Positions 51,825-61,023 are shown, counted from the first letter of the stretch. The stretch: 64,000 bases of DNA from Defluviimonas aquaemixtae (GCF_900302475.1 NZ_OMOQ01000001.1:1798001-1862000); one strand, 5' to 3'. Notes: generated from the letters alone by a model not told the origin. Translations and numbers: made by a program.

Positions 51825-53047
51825 GCGACGTCCCGATAGCGGTTAAGCGGCGTCTCGATCCGGCTTTTCGATGGGGCGCGGTCGCGGTAGCGGGCGGCGA
51901 GCGTCAGCGGCCCGGCGGTGATCAGGAAATAGTCGTAGTCGCCCGGCCGGTCGAAGGCGCAAAGATACTGGAAATGCAGCCGGAAGAAGCGCCAGCGCAG
52001 CGCGCGCCAGCGATCGGGACTTAGCGTCTGAGTGAAGGCGGCGGAGACGACAAGCGGCCAATGCTTGTCCGCGGGCGCGACGCCCGTAACGCTGACCGGA
52101 TCACAAAGCGCAAAGGCGCAACCATCCCCCGGCGCAGTGACGTCGATCCAGGTGATCTCGTCGCGCGCGGACAGGTAGGCCAGATCGGCCCTGAGCCGCC
52201 GCGCCTCCGGCAAGAACGCAACCATCGGCACGACCTGGCCGAGCGACAGGAAACCCAAAGCGGGGCCGTCCTGACGCACCCTCCCCGCGCGGATCAGGTC
52301 GGCGAGGATCGAGACCGCAAGATGGGCGCCCGATGAATGGCCGACGATGAGCACCTCATCCCAGTCAGCGCCCAGCGCCTCGGCTATCCGGTCGGCGAAC
52401 TCGGCCATCCGCGCCTCCAGCGCGGGCGGATTGGCCCCGCCCGCCGCCGCCGTGAAGGCATAGTCATGCATGAGGTAGTAGGCGAAGATCCGGTTGTCCG
52501 CCTGCCGGAACCGCCACAGGACGGCCCAGACAGCGGCCATACCAGCGATCCAGCCTATCGCCTCCGGAAGACCCAGCGCCGCGAGCGCGCGACCGACAAG
52601 CCAGACCACTCCCGATCCCGCCAAAAGCGCGACCGCGAGTTCCAATATGAGAACGGCGATCGGATAAAGCGCCGCGATCGTCGGGCCCTTCCGCAGGCGG
52701 GCGAGCCGGAAGATCGCGCCGGAGACAATATAGGTACGCGCTGTGCGCAGGAGCTGAAGGTAAGTCGCTCCGATGCCGTGGCTCATCGAAGCGCGCACGA
52801 TGTCGGACCAGACGAGAACTTCCAGATCGGCATTCACCGTCGTGGCGCCGGTCGAAAGCTTAACATGCCATCCGTAACCGCCGTCGCCGCCTCGTGGCCT
52901 CAACGCCATCTCATAGCCGCTGACCGCGGCCTGCGCGGCGCCTTCCTTGCGATAGAGCTCTCGGTAACGGCGCGGATGGATGGGATCGTAGCCCGGAATG
53001 TAAAACACTCGCCGCCGCGCTACCTGATCGGGGTTGTCTGCCTGCAT
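51821..53047 (-). CDS. Membrane alpha/beta-hydrolase-like protein
   Basis: A 408-residue protein. After an N-terminal part with YIPGYDPIHPRRYRELYR come two TM spans (about 130-155 and 165-190). An alpha/beta-hydrolase-like nucleophile elbow follows in VLIVGHSSGAHLAVS (GHSSG), then a His/Asp-rich C-terminal region. It could be a lipase or esterase acting at the membrane; the family is not certain. Its stop overlaps the P450 start by four bases. The ATG at 53047 gives MQADNPDQVARRR; an in-frame start 45 bases upstream is possible. Confidence 0.7.
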   Translation of the reverse strand: MQADNPDQVARRRVFYIPGYDPIHPRRYRELYRKEGAAQAAVSGYEMALRPRGGDGGYGWHVKLSTGATTVNADLEVLVWSDIVRASMSHGIGATYLQLLRTARTYIVSGAIFRLARLRKGPTIAALYPIAVLILELAVALLAGSGVVWLVGRALAALGLPEAIGWIAGMAAVWAVLWRFRQADNRIFAYYLMHDYAFTAAAGGANPPALEARMAEFADRIAEALGADWDEVLIVGHSSGAHLAVSILADLIRAGRVRQDGPALGFLSLGQVVPMVAFLPEARRLRADLAYLSARDEITWIDVTAPGDGCAFALCDPVSVTGVAPADKHWPLVVSAAFTQTLSPDRWRALRWRFFRLHFQYLCAFDRPGDYDYFLITAGPLTLAARYRDRAPSKSRIETPLNRYRDVA

Positions 53048-53128
53048 CGTCCGTCGGCTGCCATCCGCTCGCTCTCGGCCGATGCTAGACACGAACCTGC
53101 CGTCGGACCAAGCCCGAAATGAGCGCGC

Positions 53129-53959
53129 TCACAGCTCTTGACCGGCGAGGATTGAGCCGGCGGCCCGGCCGAGCTGGCGCGACACGTCGACGAGAACGGC
53201 GTCGAAACCTGCGAACAGCGCGCGGTTCAGAACCTGCCCCGGGGCGCTTTCGGAAAAAGCGATGTAGTCACCGAGCTCGGCGTCGTTCAATGGCGCGTAG
53301 GCCATGGCGAGATAGGAGTGGATCCAGATGTCGGTGTCCTCCCGGATCGCCTCTTCCTGCGACCAGATCTCGGCAATCACCTCGGATTCGTCCATCTCAG
53401 GACCAAGCGCGCCAGCGTCGCGCAGTCCCATGTAGAAAGCGTAGTTGGCATTTAGACCGCCCGAGACGTTCGCCTCGACCAGATCGTTGACCGCGACGAA
53501 CTCCTCGATAAGGTCGAGACGCGGGTCGTTCTCGGCTTGCATCTCCTGCCATTTCAGGCGGCTTGCATCCTCTACCGCTTCGTCGAGAAGCGCGCGTCGG
53601 GCGGATATCTCGAGCGTCGTGATCCGCTGGCCGAGATCGGACTCCAGAAACGTTGTCATCGCGGTCGTATCGGCAGCCGCACTCGCCAGGTCGCGGGCAA
53701 ATGCGTCGTGGAAAATCGGCAACATCCGGTCGATCGTGTAGATCTCGTCCACCTCCGCCTGCCAATCCACGCCGCCCGATCCGGGAAACATGTCCGCTTC
53801 CAGGCGGCTTCCGTAAGCGTACCCCTCTTCGCTCATGACGCCGAAGACATCGCCCATGCGCAAGGCGGTCTCGATTCGGGTCGCGTCCTCGTCGGCTGAG
53901 AAGGCCGCCGTGGCAAGCGCAAATATGGTGACGAAGGCAGAGGAGAGGCGACGCAGCAT
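53129..53959 (-). CDS. DUF2059 domain protein, exported
   Basis: A 276-residue exported protein with a signal peptide (MLRRLSSAFVTIFALATAAF, cleaved near FSA-DE). The mature part is nearly all helical, with two similar halves: FHDAFARDLASAAADTTAMT and the later AYAPLNDAELGDYIAFSESA, the latter typical of DUF2059. Function unknown. The start at 53959 gives the export signal; the frame upstream runs antisense to the tRNA-Ser region and has no similarity. Confidence 0.7.
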   Translation of the reverse strand: MLRRLSSAFVTIFALATAAFSADEDATRIETALRMGDVFGVMSEEGYAYGSRLEADMFPGSGGVDWQAEVDEIYTIDRMLPIFHDAFARDLASAAADTTAMTTFLESDLGQRITTLEISARRALLDEAVEDASRLKWQEMQAENDPRLDLIEEFVAVNDLVEANVSGGLNANYAFYMGLRDAGALGPEMDESEVIAEIWSQEEAIREDTDIWIHSYLAMAYAPLNDAELGDYIAFSESAPGQVLNRALFAGFDAVLVDVSRQLGRAAGSILAGQEL

Positions 53960-54121
53960 AAGGCGGTTCCCGGACGGTTCGCGCCTACACCTATCCCTCC
54001 TCGGCAGCGATGCCAAGCGCGCCCATCGCCGCAGACCGCACCCCGAACCGTGCCAGCAAAAAACGGGTTGATCTGTACGTGCGGGACGGCTACATCCCGC
54101 CTTCACGACGACCCTCAGAGC

Positions 54122-54211
54122 GGAGAGGTGCCGGAGCGGTCGAACGGGGCGGTCTCGAAAACCGTTGTGGGCGTGAGTCCACCCAGGGTTCGAATCCCTG
54201 TCTCTCCGCCA
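54122..54211 (+). tRNA. tRNA-Ser (anticodon CGA)
   Basis: A 90-base class II tRNA: acceptor GGAGAGG with TCTCTCC, anticodon loop TCTCGAAAA (CGA), long variable arm (TTGTGGGCGTGAGTCCACCC), T-loop GGTTCGAATCC and encoded CCA (54209-54211). The integrase remnant starts three to four bases after CCA, which suggests this tRNA was an attachment site. Confidence 0.97.
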
Positions 54212-54214
54212 GCC

Positions 54215-54450
54215 GCCCGACAATCTTACTTCGCCGCGACCGTCATCGAGTTGCTGCTGGATAACCGCACGGTGAAAACCGATGGGCATTCCCTTCGCTC
54301 CCTGCGTCACAGCTTCGAGGACAGGATGCTCGACCGGGACTTGGACGAACAGGTCCGGCGCGACCTCATGCGCCACATCCTGAACGGGCTTCGATACGGG
54401 AGTGGGGAATACTTGAGAAGCTGGCGGCGGTCATTGAAGCCGTCACTCTT
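54215..54450 (+). pseudogene. C-terminal remnant of a tyrosine integrase
   Basis: An open frame after the tRNA encodes the C-terminal catalytic part of an integrase: GHSLRSLRHSFEDRML (box II), DEQVRRDLMRHILNG (box with His), and LRYGSG with the nucleophilic Tyr region. At about 54405 the frame is broken; the next frame continues with EKLAAVIEAVTL, the expected tail. The N-terminal two thirds are missing. It is a decayed integrase at the border of the segment that follows. Confidence 0.72.
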
Positions 54451-54593
54451 ACGGCCCGGTTCACTGGCCTTAGACAAGCGAACATGACGAAGTCAGGTGA
54501 TCGGGTTGTCGCGCTAGCCCGTCTGCACCAGGCTGATGGCGGTAGCACTTCGTTGCGCCCTTGAAGCGACAGGCCGCCGGATCTTCTTTCCGC

Positions 54594-55868
54594 TCAACTT
54601 CTGCCTTTCCACGGCACGAGAAGATTCTCAGCTTTTCTCATCAGGATGTCGATAGCAAAGCCGATCACCCCGATCAGGATGATCCCCATCAACACGATAT
54701 CGGTGAGTTGGAACTTCGAGGCCACCATGATCATCATGCCCGCACCTTCCGATGCCGCAACAAGCTCTGCAGCCACGACGGTGCCCCAGCACACACCCAT
54801 TGCCACGCGTGCCCCGGTGAAAATCTCCGGTAATGAGTTGGGCATGATCACGTGGCGCATGATCTGAAGTTTGCTTGCCCCGAGTGAGTACGCCGCGTGT
54901 ACCTTCGAGATATTCACCCCAGACACGCCTGCCCGGGCCGAAATCGCCATGATCCAGAGCGAGGCCAGGAATAACAGAATGATCTTTCCTGTTTCACCGA
55001 TGCCAAACCAGATAATAACCAACGGGATCAGTGCCAGCGGCGGCACGGGGCGCATGAATTCGACGATCGGTTCGAACCAACCGCGGAACCAGTCGGACAA
55101 CCCCATCGCGTACCCAAGCGGGATGCCCAGGAGCGCGCCAAAGAAGAAACCCGCGATCACCCGGAATAGCGAGTAACCAAGGTGCTTCCACAGCGTGCTG
55201 TCGCGGTAGCCCTCATTAGCAATTTCAACCACGCGGCCCACTACTGCCTCCGGAGGCGGCAACCAAATCGGCTCCATTTGCAGACCCGAGGGCGGGGCAA
55301 AGCTGATTGCCCCCTTATCGGTCAGCGCGAAGCGGCCGGCCGGCGTTCTGACTTCGCCACCATCGTTGATCTCAATCCCGTCAATAGCCACCACGTGCGC
55401 GCCGTCGTTGCGTTTGGCCTCGTCGTTCTTGTCAAACAAGATCGTTGTCGACCGCGAGGCGCTCATCGCCACCGCGTCGTTCTTGGCGATGCCCTCGCCC
55501 TCATCGACGTCGAAATTTTCGGTTGTTTCACCGAAATCGAAAACACGAACGTGCACAGTGGCATCATCACGAGCGCCGTCCGCTGTCTCGAGGGTATAGG
55601 TAAAGGAGGTGTCGCCAACAAACGGACCCGGCGCATGCAGGAATCCAGGCACCCAGTCTGAGCCGGTGAACGACCCCCATATGAGAAATATTGTCGCCAC
55701 CGACACGATCGAGGCGGTTCGGTTTGAAGTTACAGCGCTTTCGTCGCCAAACGTCACCGTCTTAAGCGAGGTGTAGTCGTGCACGGTGCGATGCACGAGG
55801 AACCGGACGATCAGAAATGACAGCACGAAGACCGACACATAGACGGCAAGGATGAACAAACCGATCAT
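54594..55868 (-). CDS. TauC-like ABC permease with extra periplasmic domain
   Basis: A 424-residue permease. The C-terminal ~200 residues are a BPD_transp_1 domain (HLGYSLFRVIAGFFFGALLG, WIMAISARAGVSGVN, AYSLGASKLQIMRHVIMP) of the NitT/TauT type. TauC and SsuC are about 250-280 residues. Here about 190 residues precede it: one TM span, a short loop and a beta-rich stretch (SFTYTLETADGARDDATVHV) that looks like a periplasmic immunoglobulin-like insert. The overlap with the ATPase (ATGA, four bases) places both in one operon. Ligand inferred to be a sulfonate or related compound. Confidence 0.87.
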   Translation of the reverse strand: MIGLFILAVYVSVFVLSFLIVRFLVHRTVHDYTSLKTVTFGDESAVTSNRTASIVSVATIFLIWGSFTGSDWVPGFLHAPGPFVGDTSFTYTLETADGARDDATVHVRVFDFGETTENFDVDEGEGIAKNDAVAMSASRSTTILFDKNDEAKRNDGAHVVAIDGIEINDGGEVRTPAGRFALTDKGAISFAPPSGLQMEPIWLPPPEAVVGRVVEIANEGYRDSTLWKHLGYSLFRVIAGFFFGALLGIPLGYAMGLSDWFRGWFEPIVEFMRPVPPLALIPLVIIWFGIGETGKIILLFLASLWIMAISARAGVSGVNISKVHAAYSLGASKLQIMRHVIMPNSLPEIFTGARVAMGVCWGTVVAAELVAASEGAGMMIMVASKFQLTDIVLMGIILIGVIGFAIDILMRKAENLLVPWKGRS

Positions 55869-56674
55869 TGCGGTGCGGCCTCCGCGCGGCCCATGATTTC
55901 TTCTTCCATGTCCCAGATCATTTCCAGGATCTCTTCGCGGGTCTCGGAATAGCCTTTGGCGTGTTTCACTTCGCGCAGATCGGCACCTACGCCCAAATCG
56001 GCAAAAGGCAGATTGTATTCCTTGTGGATGCGCCCAGGGCGAGGCGCCATGACAAGCAGGCGTTCGCCCAACAGCAATGCTTCTTCCACAGAGTGGGTGA
56101 TCAGGATGATTGTCTTGCCGGTTTCTTTCCAGAGCTTCAGCACGAGGCCCTGCATCTTCTCGCGCGTGAGCGCATCAAGCGCGCCGAGCGGTTCGTCCAT
56201 CAAGATCACGTCCGGATCATTGGCCAGGCAGCGGGCCAGGGCTACGCGCTGCTGCATGCCGCCGGACAGTTCATATATCGCCTTGTCCTTGAACTCGCCC
56301 AAGCCGGTGACGTCGAGCAGGTGATCCACATGCTCGCCCCATTGTGCCTCGCGCTGCCCCTTCATACGCGGACCGAAGCTGACATTCTCGCGAACATCCA
56401 TCCATTCAAATAGCGCGCCCTGCTGAAACACCATGCCGCGTTTGGCATCCGGACCAGTGACGTTTTGCCCGTTCAGCACAATCCGCCCCGAGGTTGGAGC
56501 GAGAAAGCCAGCGACGATGTTCAACAAGGTGGTCTTGCCGCAGCCAGAGGGCCCCAGCACACTCATCAGCTCGCCCGTCTTGAGTTCTAGCGAGACTTCC
56601 TTGAGCGCCTGAACATGAGTGCCATTCGGAAGATCGAATCGCATCGATACGTTTTCGATTGAAAGCGCGGACAC
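55865..56674 (-). CDS. TauB-like ABC importer ATPase
   Basis: A 269-residue ATP-binding subunit of the NitT/TauT group: Walker A GPSGCGKTT, signature LSGGMQQR, Walker B VILMDEPLGALD, and ILITHSVEEA. It starts MSALSIENVSMRF. It overlaps the permease gene by four bases and lies 71 bases after the binding-protein gene. Confidence 0.92.
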   Translation of the reverse strand: MSALSIENVSMRFDLPNGTHVQALKEVSLELKTGELMSVLGPSGCGKTTLLNIVAGFLAPTSGRIVLNGQNVTGPDAKRGMVFQQGALFEWMDVRENVSFGPRMKGQREAQWGEHVDHLLDVTGLGEFKDKAIYELSGGMQQRVALARCLANDPDVILMDEPLGALDALTREKMQGLVLKLWKETGKTIILITHSVEEALLLGERLLVMAPRPGRIHKEYNLPFADLGVGADLREVKHAKGYSETREEILEMIWDMEEEIMGRAEAAPQ

Positions 56675-56745
56675 AAGATCTCCAGACCTGACATTAAGGA
56701 ACGATGGCGCGAGAATCCCTAGTCCCGCGCCACGCCACTTTTTTC

Positions 56746-57750
56746 CTACATGCCGCCAGCAGCGGTCAGCGGGCCGGCGTTCACCGCGTTCTCGTAGGTT
56801 TCGAGTGCAGTGTCGATCGAGCCTGCTTCCACGAACACATCTGCAACGCCCTTCATGAACTCTTGCGCGCCACCGTCAAGCCAAGTGGAGCTCAATTGCT
56901 CTTCAATCGTCGGGAACGCGAAAGTGGAAATGGTTTCCATTGTCGCCTGCTCATCCATGCCCGCATCCTTGGCGATAAGTGGCAGCATCTCGGCATGGTT
57001 GGCCGGATCGGCCCACATGGCGTTCGCATCTGCCGTCACCTTGAGGAACTTGGCAACCAGGTCACCGTTCTCCGCCACCCAGGCGGCTGGTCCCGAGGTT
57101 ACATCGAACACAAGTATGCCAAGTTCGGTCTTCTCGGCGCCGCTCAGAAGCACGTTGCCATGTTCAAGCGCGCGACGCAGCGAACCACCCCAGCCGCAGA
57201 ACATGTCGACAGCGCCCTGGGCAATCGCCGCGGAACCATCGGGCGGATCCATGTCGACCACGTCCATGCTGGCGACATCGACACCGAAATGAGTCATCTG
57301 CTTGATGAAGCCGTAGTGTGCAGCAGTGCCGAGCGGTACGGCGACCTTCTTGCCAGCCAGTTCACCGGCGTTGGACTTGTCGATCTCAAGTTCGGCGCGC
57401 ACGACGCAGTTGTCGTTTTCAGCATAGGAGACGGCAACGTCAAGGATTTGCAGGTCCTGCCCGGCGGACGTCGCCACCACGAAGGGAGGCACGCCTTGGC
57501 TTACTGACAGCTGAACGTCACCGGAGGCCATGGCAGCCGACATCTTCACGCCGCTCTCGAAACTGACCCAATTGATGTCCACACCAAGGGCTTCTTCGTA
57601 AGTGCCCATCTGCTTGGCATATTCAAATGGCATCGGCCATTCGAGGAAATACGCGACGGTGATCTCTTCGGCGAAGGCCTGCGACGCAGACAACGTCGCC
57701 GCGCTGGCCGCTAGCGCGGCAATGATCTTGTTTTTCGTCTTGGATTTCAT
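56746..57750 (-). CDS. TauA-like periplasmic binding protein
   Basis: A 334-residue NitT/TauT-type binding protein with a signal peptide (cleaved near AFA-EE, residue 28). Family landmarks are ITVAYFLEWPMPFEYAKQMG, VQLSVSQGVPPFVVATSAG, KKVAVPLGTAAHYGF and CGWGGSLRRALEHG. TauA relatives bind sulfonates such as taurine; the aromatic pair here is not enough to name a ligand. First gene of the importer operon, divergent from the LysR gene. Confidence 0.9.
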   Translation of the reverse strand: MKSKTKNKIIAALAASAATLSASQAFAEEITVAYFLEWPMPFEYAKQMGTYEEALGVDINWVSFESGVKMSAAMASGDVQLSVSQGVPPFVVATSAGQDLQILDVAVSYAENDNCVVRAELEIDKSNAGELAGKKVAVPLGTAAHYGFIKQMTHFGVDVASMDVVDMDPPDGSAAIAQGAVDMFCGWGGSLRRALEHGNVLLSGAEKTELGILVFDVTSGPAAWVAENGDLVAKFLKVTADANAMWADPANHAEMLPLIAKDAGMDEQATMETISTFAFPTIEEQLSSTWLDGGAQEFMKGVADVFVEAGSIDTALETYENAVNAGPLTAAGGM

Positions 57751-58300
57751 AGTTCACTCCCTGTGGATTTGTTGATCGCTCCACCTTGCCGGCAGATTAG
57801 CAGCTAAAGTTGGACGAGCCCATCTTGCAACGCCGATATGCATTCCCCCCCCTGTGGGCACCCGGGCTGTGCCCGGAAAACGTGGTGGCTGCGAATTCCA
57901 GGTATCGCTCCAAGCCGTCATCCGGCCGTTTCGGCCAATTCTGACCGCCTGTTTGCCACCGAGCAGCCATAGCCTTGCTCTATCTGAAGATTGGCCTCCA
58001 AACTAGCCACATTTGCCGAAGACCAGTTCATCTGGGTGATGATCTCGTCACCTCAGTCGTCTGCCTGGACAGTCGCGGCAAACCCCATGGCGCAAGCAGA
58101 TGCCAGAATCAGACTATCATGCGCTTCTCCACTTTGATCCGTTGCAGCACCGGACGGCGCACGATCATCTATCGGCTGGCAAGCTTCCACACATTCCTCA
58201 TCTGTCAGACGCAATATTTTCTATTCCTATTTTTTGACATCATTGCTGTTAGAATATATGAATAACGTGACGCCGTCGAAGGACTTTGGTACGTTGCCCA
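57751..58300. other. Divergent intergenic region, TauA and LysR genes
   Basis: A 550-base gap with no gene seen. It contains the two promoters and probably LysR sites. A hairpin-capable string (GGGCAC-CCGGGCT-GTGCCC, 57856-57874) is the only obvious structure. The right end is AT-rich (TATTTTCTATTCC, about 58208-58228). Confidence 0.5.
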
Positions 58301-59275
58301 ATGTCTCACCAAACCGCACCCAAGGATCTAAGCCTGAAATGGCTTGAGCTGTTCCAAGTCTGCGCACGAAAGGGCTCGCTGCGGGCGGCGGCGGCAGAAA
58401 CCGGTCTCACAGTCAGCACCGTTTCGCACCATCTTCGCAGTCTCGAAGGCCATTTGGGGGTTGAACTGTTCAACCACTCCCGCAGGCCTATGGTGCTGAC
58501 GCCAAAAGGGCAGGTTTTTCTGCGGAACATCGACGATGCGCTATTCTCCATTCGCAAAGCCAAGGCCGAAGCCTCGGCGGGGAGTATTTCCGGGGCCAGC
58601 TATTTGAGGCTGGGCACCATCGAAGACTTCGACAGCGATATCATTCCCGAACTGGCCGTGTTCCTGTCGGCACAAATGCCTTACTGCGATTTCCTGTACC
58701 ACACCGATTCCAGCCACTCGATCATCGAGATGCTGCGCAACCGTCAACTGGACCTCGGTATTACCAGCAATCCGACCGAGCGGCTGCGCGATTTGCAGGA
58801 CCGCCCACTGCTGCGCGATCCGTTTGTTGTGGTTCTTCCGGTGGGCAACGAGCAGTCGCTGTCGGATATTGCCGAGGGCCGGACCAAACTGCCGTTCCTG
58901 CGTTTCTCCAGCAACCTGATCATTGCCCGCCAGATCGAAAGCCAACTGCGTCGTTTGGGCATGAGTCTGACGCACAGGTTCGAATGCGGCAACAACCAGA
59001 CGCTCATGGCGATGGTGGCAGCCGGGGCCGGCTGGACCATTACCACCCCGCTGCTGTTTTCCCGGGCACGGCGGTTTCATTCGAGGCTGCGGATGCACCG
59101 CTTTCCGGGCAAGAGCTTCGCCCGTACATTGGCGATCGTCACCACGCCGGACTGTTCCCGGTCGCTCATCGATCTCGTCGACAGCAAGGTACGCACCTTG
59201 ATCAACACTCATGCGATTTCTCCGTTTCATCGGAGTTCTCCTTGGCTGGTGGACAGCTTCAAGCTGATCACCTAG
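58301..59275 (+). CDS. LysR-family transcriptional regulator
   Basis: A 324-residue regulator. The winged helix covers the first ~65 residues: LELFQVCARKGSLRAAAAE, TVSTVSHHLRSLEGHLGVELF. The effector domain follows (YLRLGTIEDFDSDI ... MVAAGAGWTITTPLL). It is divergent from the TauABC-like operon and next to the MttB gene tail, so it may control both. The ATG at 58301 is preferred over a TTG at 58286. Confidence 0.9.
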   Translation: MSHQTAPKDLSLKWLELFQVCARKGSLRAAAAETGLTVSTVSHHLRSLEGHLGVELFNHSRRPMVLTPKGQVFLRNIDDALFSIRKAKAEASAGSISGASYLRLGTIEDFDSDIIPELAVFLSAQMPYCDFLYHTDSSHSIIEMLRNRQLDLGITSNPTERLRDLQDRPLLRDPFVVVLPVGNEQSLSDIAEGRTKLPFLRFSSNLIIARQIESQLRRLGMSLTHRFECGNNQTLMAMVAAGAGWTITTPLLFSRARRFHSRLRMHRFPGKSFARTLAIVTTPDCSRSLIDLVDSKVRTLINTHAISPFHRSSPWLVDSFKLIT

Positions 59276-59368
59276 CGAACCGGCACATGCACGGCGTTGG
59301 ATTTGGCGGCCAAGGTGAGGTTCAGAGGAAGTTGAACCGCTTGCGGATTGCCCGATCCTGTCCGTCGG

Positions 59369-60838
59369 TCAGGTAGGCAGGGTGATGATGGCATAGAATC
59401 TCCCGCGCCCGAACACGTGCCCGTGCCCAGGCGTCATGCGCGCCCCGTTCAGCCCAGATGCGCGGCTCGTCCCGATCAGCAAGCGACGGGTAGAAGTATC
59501 CCGCTCCATGGCCGCAAAGGTGTGACGACCGCCCAGGAAGTGGCCTTCGCCCAGCACGGCGTCGCGGATAGCGTCAATGCCCAGGGTTTCCTCGTTGACC
59601 TCGACCCCGCGCAGGGCCCGGTATGTGTGCGAGTGCATCTCGTCGTCCAACACGAATGCCTCGAAGCTGACCCCCAGCAAAGATGCCGTCATGCCGGAGC
59701 TTTCATAAATCAGGTTGCCACCTGCCAGCGCCGCCGCCAGCGACGTGATCCCCTTCTCCATCCCGTGTTGCGCGTCGATCGCCTTGGCGTCGGTCATCGA
59801 ACAGGCGACGCCGGAGGGCAGACCAAGCCAGTTCGACAGTTGCGCCGACGCCGCGTTCAGGACTGCGGCCTCGCCGCTGCCCCCTGAAAACGCGCCGGTT
59901 CGCAGGTCACTCACAAGCGGCCAGTTGGAAAAAACCGTCGGAAAGCCGGGCTGGATCGCGTGCACCATGACCAAGCTCGCGCGCGTTTCGGCCAGGGATT
60001 GGGCAAGAAACCCGGCCAGTGTTGCCGGTGCAGTGGCACCGGCCTGCGCCGCTGTGATGCAGGAAATGGGAATATTGTGCTTGATGCACTCATAAACCAC
60101 ATCAACGGCATCTTCACCGAAGCGCATCGGCGAAACGACCGGACTGATATGGGCCTTCATGAAAGGGCGCTTGGCGAACTCGCCCGGGCCCCCGGCGGCA
60201 ATGTCGGGCATCTGGACGATCGGCTCTAGATGTTCGGCCAGGGTAAAGCTTGTCGCTGTCGGTCTGGTCGTGTTCTTCAGCAGCGCGTAGACGGTGTTCG
60301 CGTCCAGATCGAATCTGTCCGGTACATCCGTTGCGACGCAGCAGCGGGTGAACCAGCTGACATTGGTCAATACGTCCTGAAGCCGGGTGAAGTCGTGCAG
60401 ATCCTCAAGCGTCGATGGCCGATAGTGACCGCTGTCCAGGTCCAGCGTCTGCACCGCCGCACCGCCGGTTCCGAAATGCACCCGATTGCCGCCAACCTCG
60501 ATTGAGCGACTCTCATCGCGCCCGTGCAGGACAAAGGTTCTGGCCGCCTGATCGACCGCCTTCTCAACCAGAGCTGGCGATAACAGCACCCTTCCGAAGC
60601 CGTCATCCTTTGCGCCAATGGCCAGCAGATCGGCATGAAGACGTTCCGGGACCTCTCCCATCCCCAGTCTTTCCAGCAGATCCAGCGCCGCGCCATAGAT
60701 CCGCTGTATCTCCGCTTCGGTCAGGGGTTTGTACGCGCCGCCAATCTGGCCGGGCGGGCATGGATTGAACTTGGGCTTGGCCGCACGCTGCGCCAGCCGC
60801 TCTCGTCGGCCGCTCCTTGTGCCCGGCTGCCCGGCCAT
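59369..60838 (-). CDS. MttB-family methyltransferase with 3' frameshift
   Basis: A 489-residue frame of the trimethylamine methyltransferase (MttB) superfamily: YKPLTEAEIQRIYGAALDLL, then HFGTGGAAVQTLD, DIAAGGPGEFAKRPF and SGSGEAAVLNAASAQ. No pyrrolysine codon is present, so it is the non-Pyl (MtgB/glycine-betaine-like) type. At about 59498, one base appears missing: the expected MERDYFYPSLADR lies in the next frame, which runs on to a stop at 59322-59324 with the normal family tail. So the native gene is 59322-60838; the shown frame ends in 46 aberrant residues. It is divergent from the demethylase gene. Such enzymes need a corrinoid partner; none is in the window. Confidence 0.85.
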   Translation of the reverse strand: MAGQPGTRSGRRERLAQRAAKPKFNPCPPGQIGGAYKPLTEAEIQRIYGAALDLLERLGMGEVPERLHADLLAIGAKDDGFGRVLLSPALVEKAVDQAARTFVLHGRDESRSIEVGGNRVHFGTGGAAVQTLDLDSGHYRPSTLEDLHDFTRLQDVLTNVSWFTRCCVATDVPDRFDLDANTVYALLKNTTRPTATSFTLAEHLEPIVQMPDIAAGGPGEFAKRPFMKAHISPVVSPMRFGEDAVDVVYECIKHNIPISCITAAQAGATAPATLAGFLAQSLAETRASLVMVHAIQPGFPTVFSNWPLVSDLRTGAFSGGSGEAAVLNAASAQLSNWLGLPSGVACSMTDAKAIDAQHGMEKGITSLAAALAGGNLIYESSGMTASLLGVSFEAFVLDDEMHSHTYRALRGVEVNEETLGIDAIRDAVLGEGHFLGGRHTFAAMERDTSTRRLLIGTSRASGLNGARMTPGHGHVFGRGRFYAIITLPT

Positions 60839-60962
60839 GCCGGATCCTCTGCTTATTGCGTTGGAAGGCTAGCCAATGGCGTTCACCCGCTGGAATGCAA
60901 CGCTTGCCACGTTATTGCGGGCTATTCGTAAATATCATTCGAATTGTTCTCAAACAGCTATC

Positions 60963-60981
60963 CGCAACGTTGCGAACGCAA
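60963..60981. promoter_or_regulatory. Overlapping dyads in the MttB/demethylase divergent region
   Basis: CGCAACGTTGCG (60963-60974) is a perfect 12-base palindrome and overlaps TTGCG-AA-CGCAA (60970-60981). Both lie in the 185-base gap between the divergent genes, a likely regulator site. Confidence 0.5.
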
Positions 60982-61023
60982 GGCGCGACCATATCACGAA
61001 CAGTGGATGTTGGAGGCACTCCA

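Noticed and set aside
54050..54211. Reading the integrase frame back through tRNA-Ser
   Set aside because: The frame stays open across the tRNA by chance; integrase similarity starts only after the tRNA 3' end.
57856..57874. GGGCAC/GTGCCC hairpin as a terminator
   Set aside because: It lies midway between divergent genes, far from any stop codon, with no T-tract.
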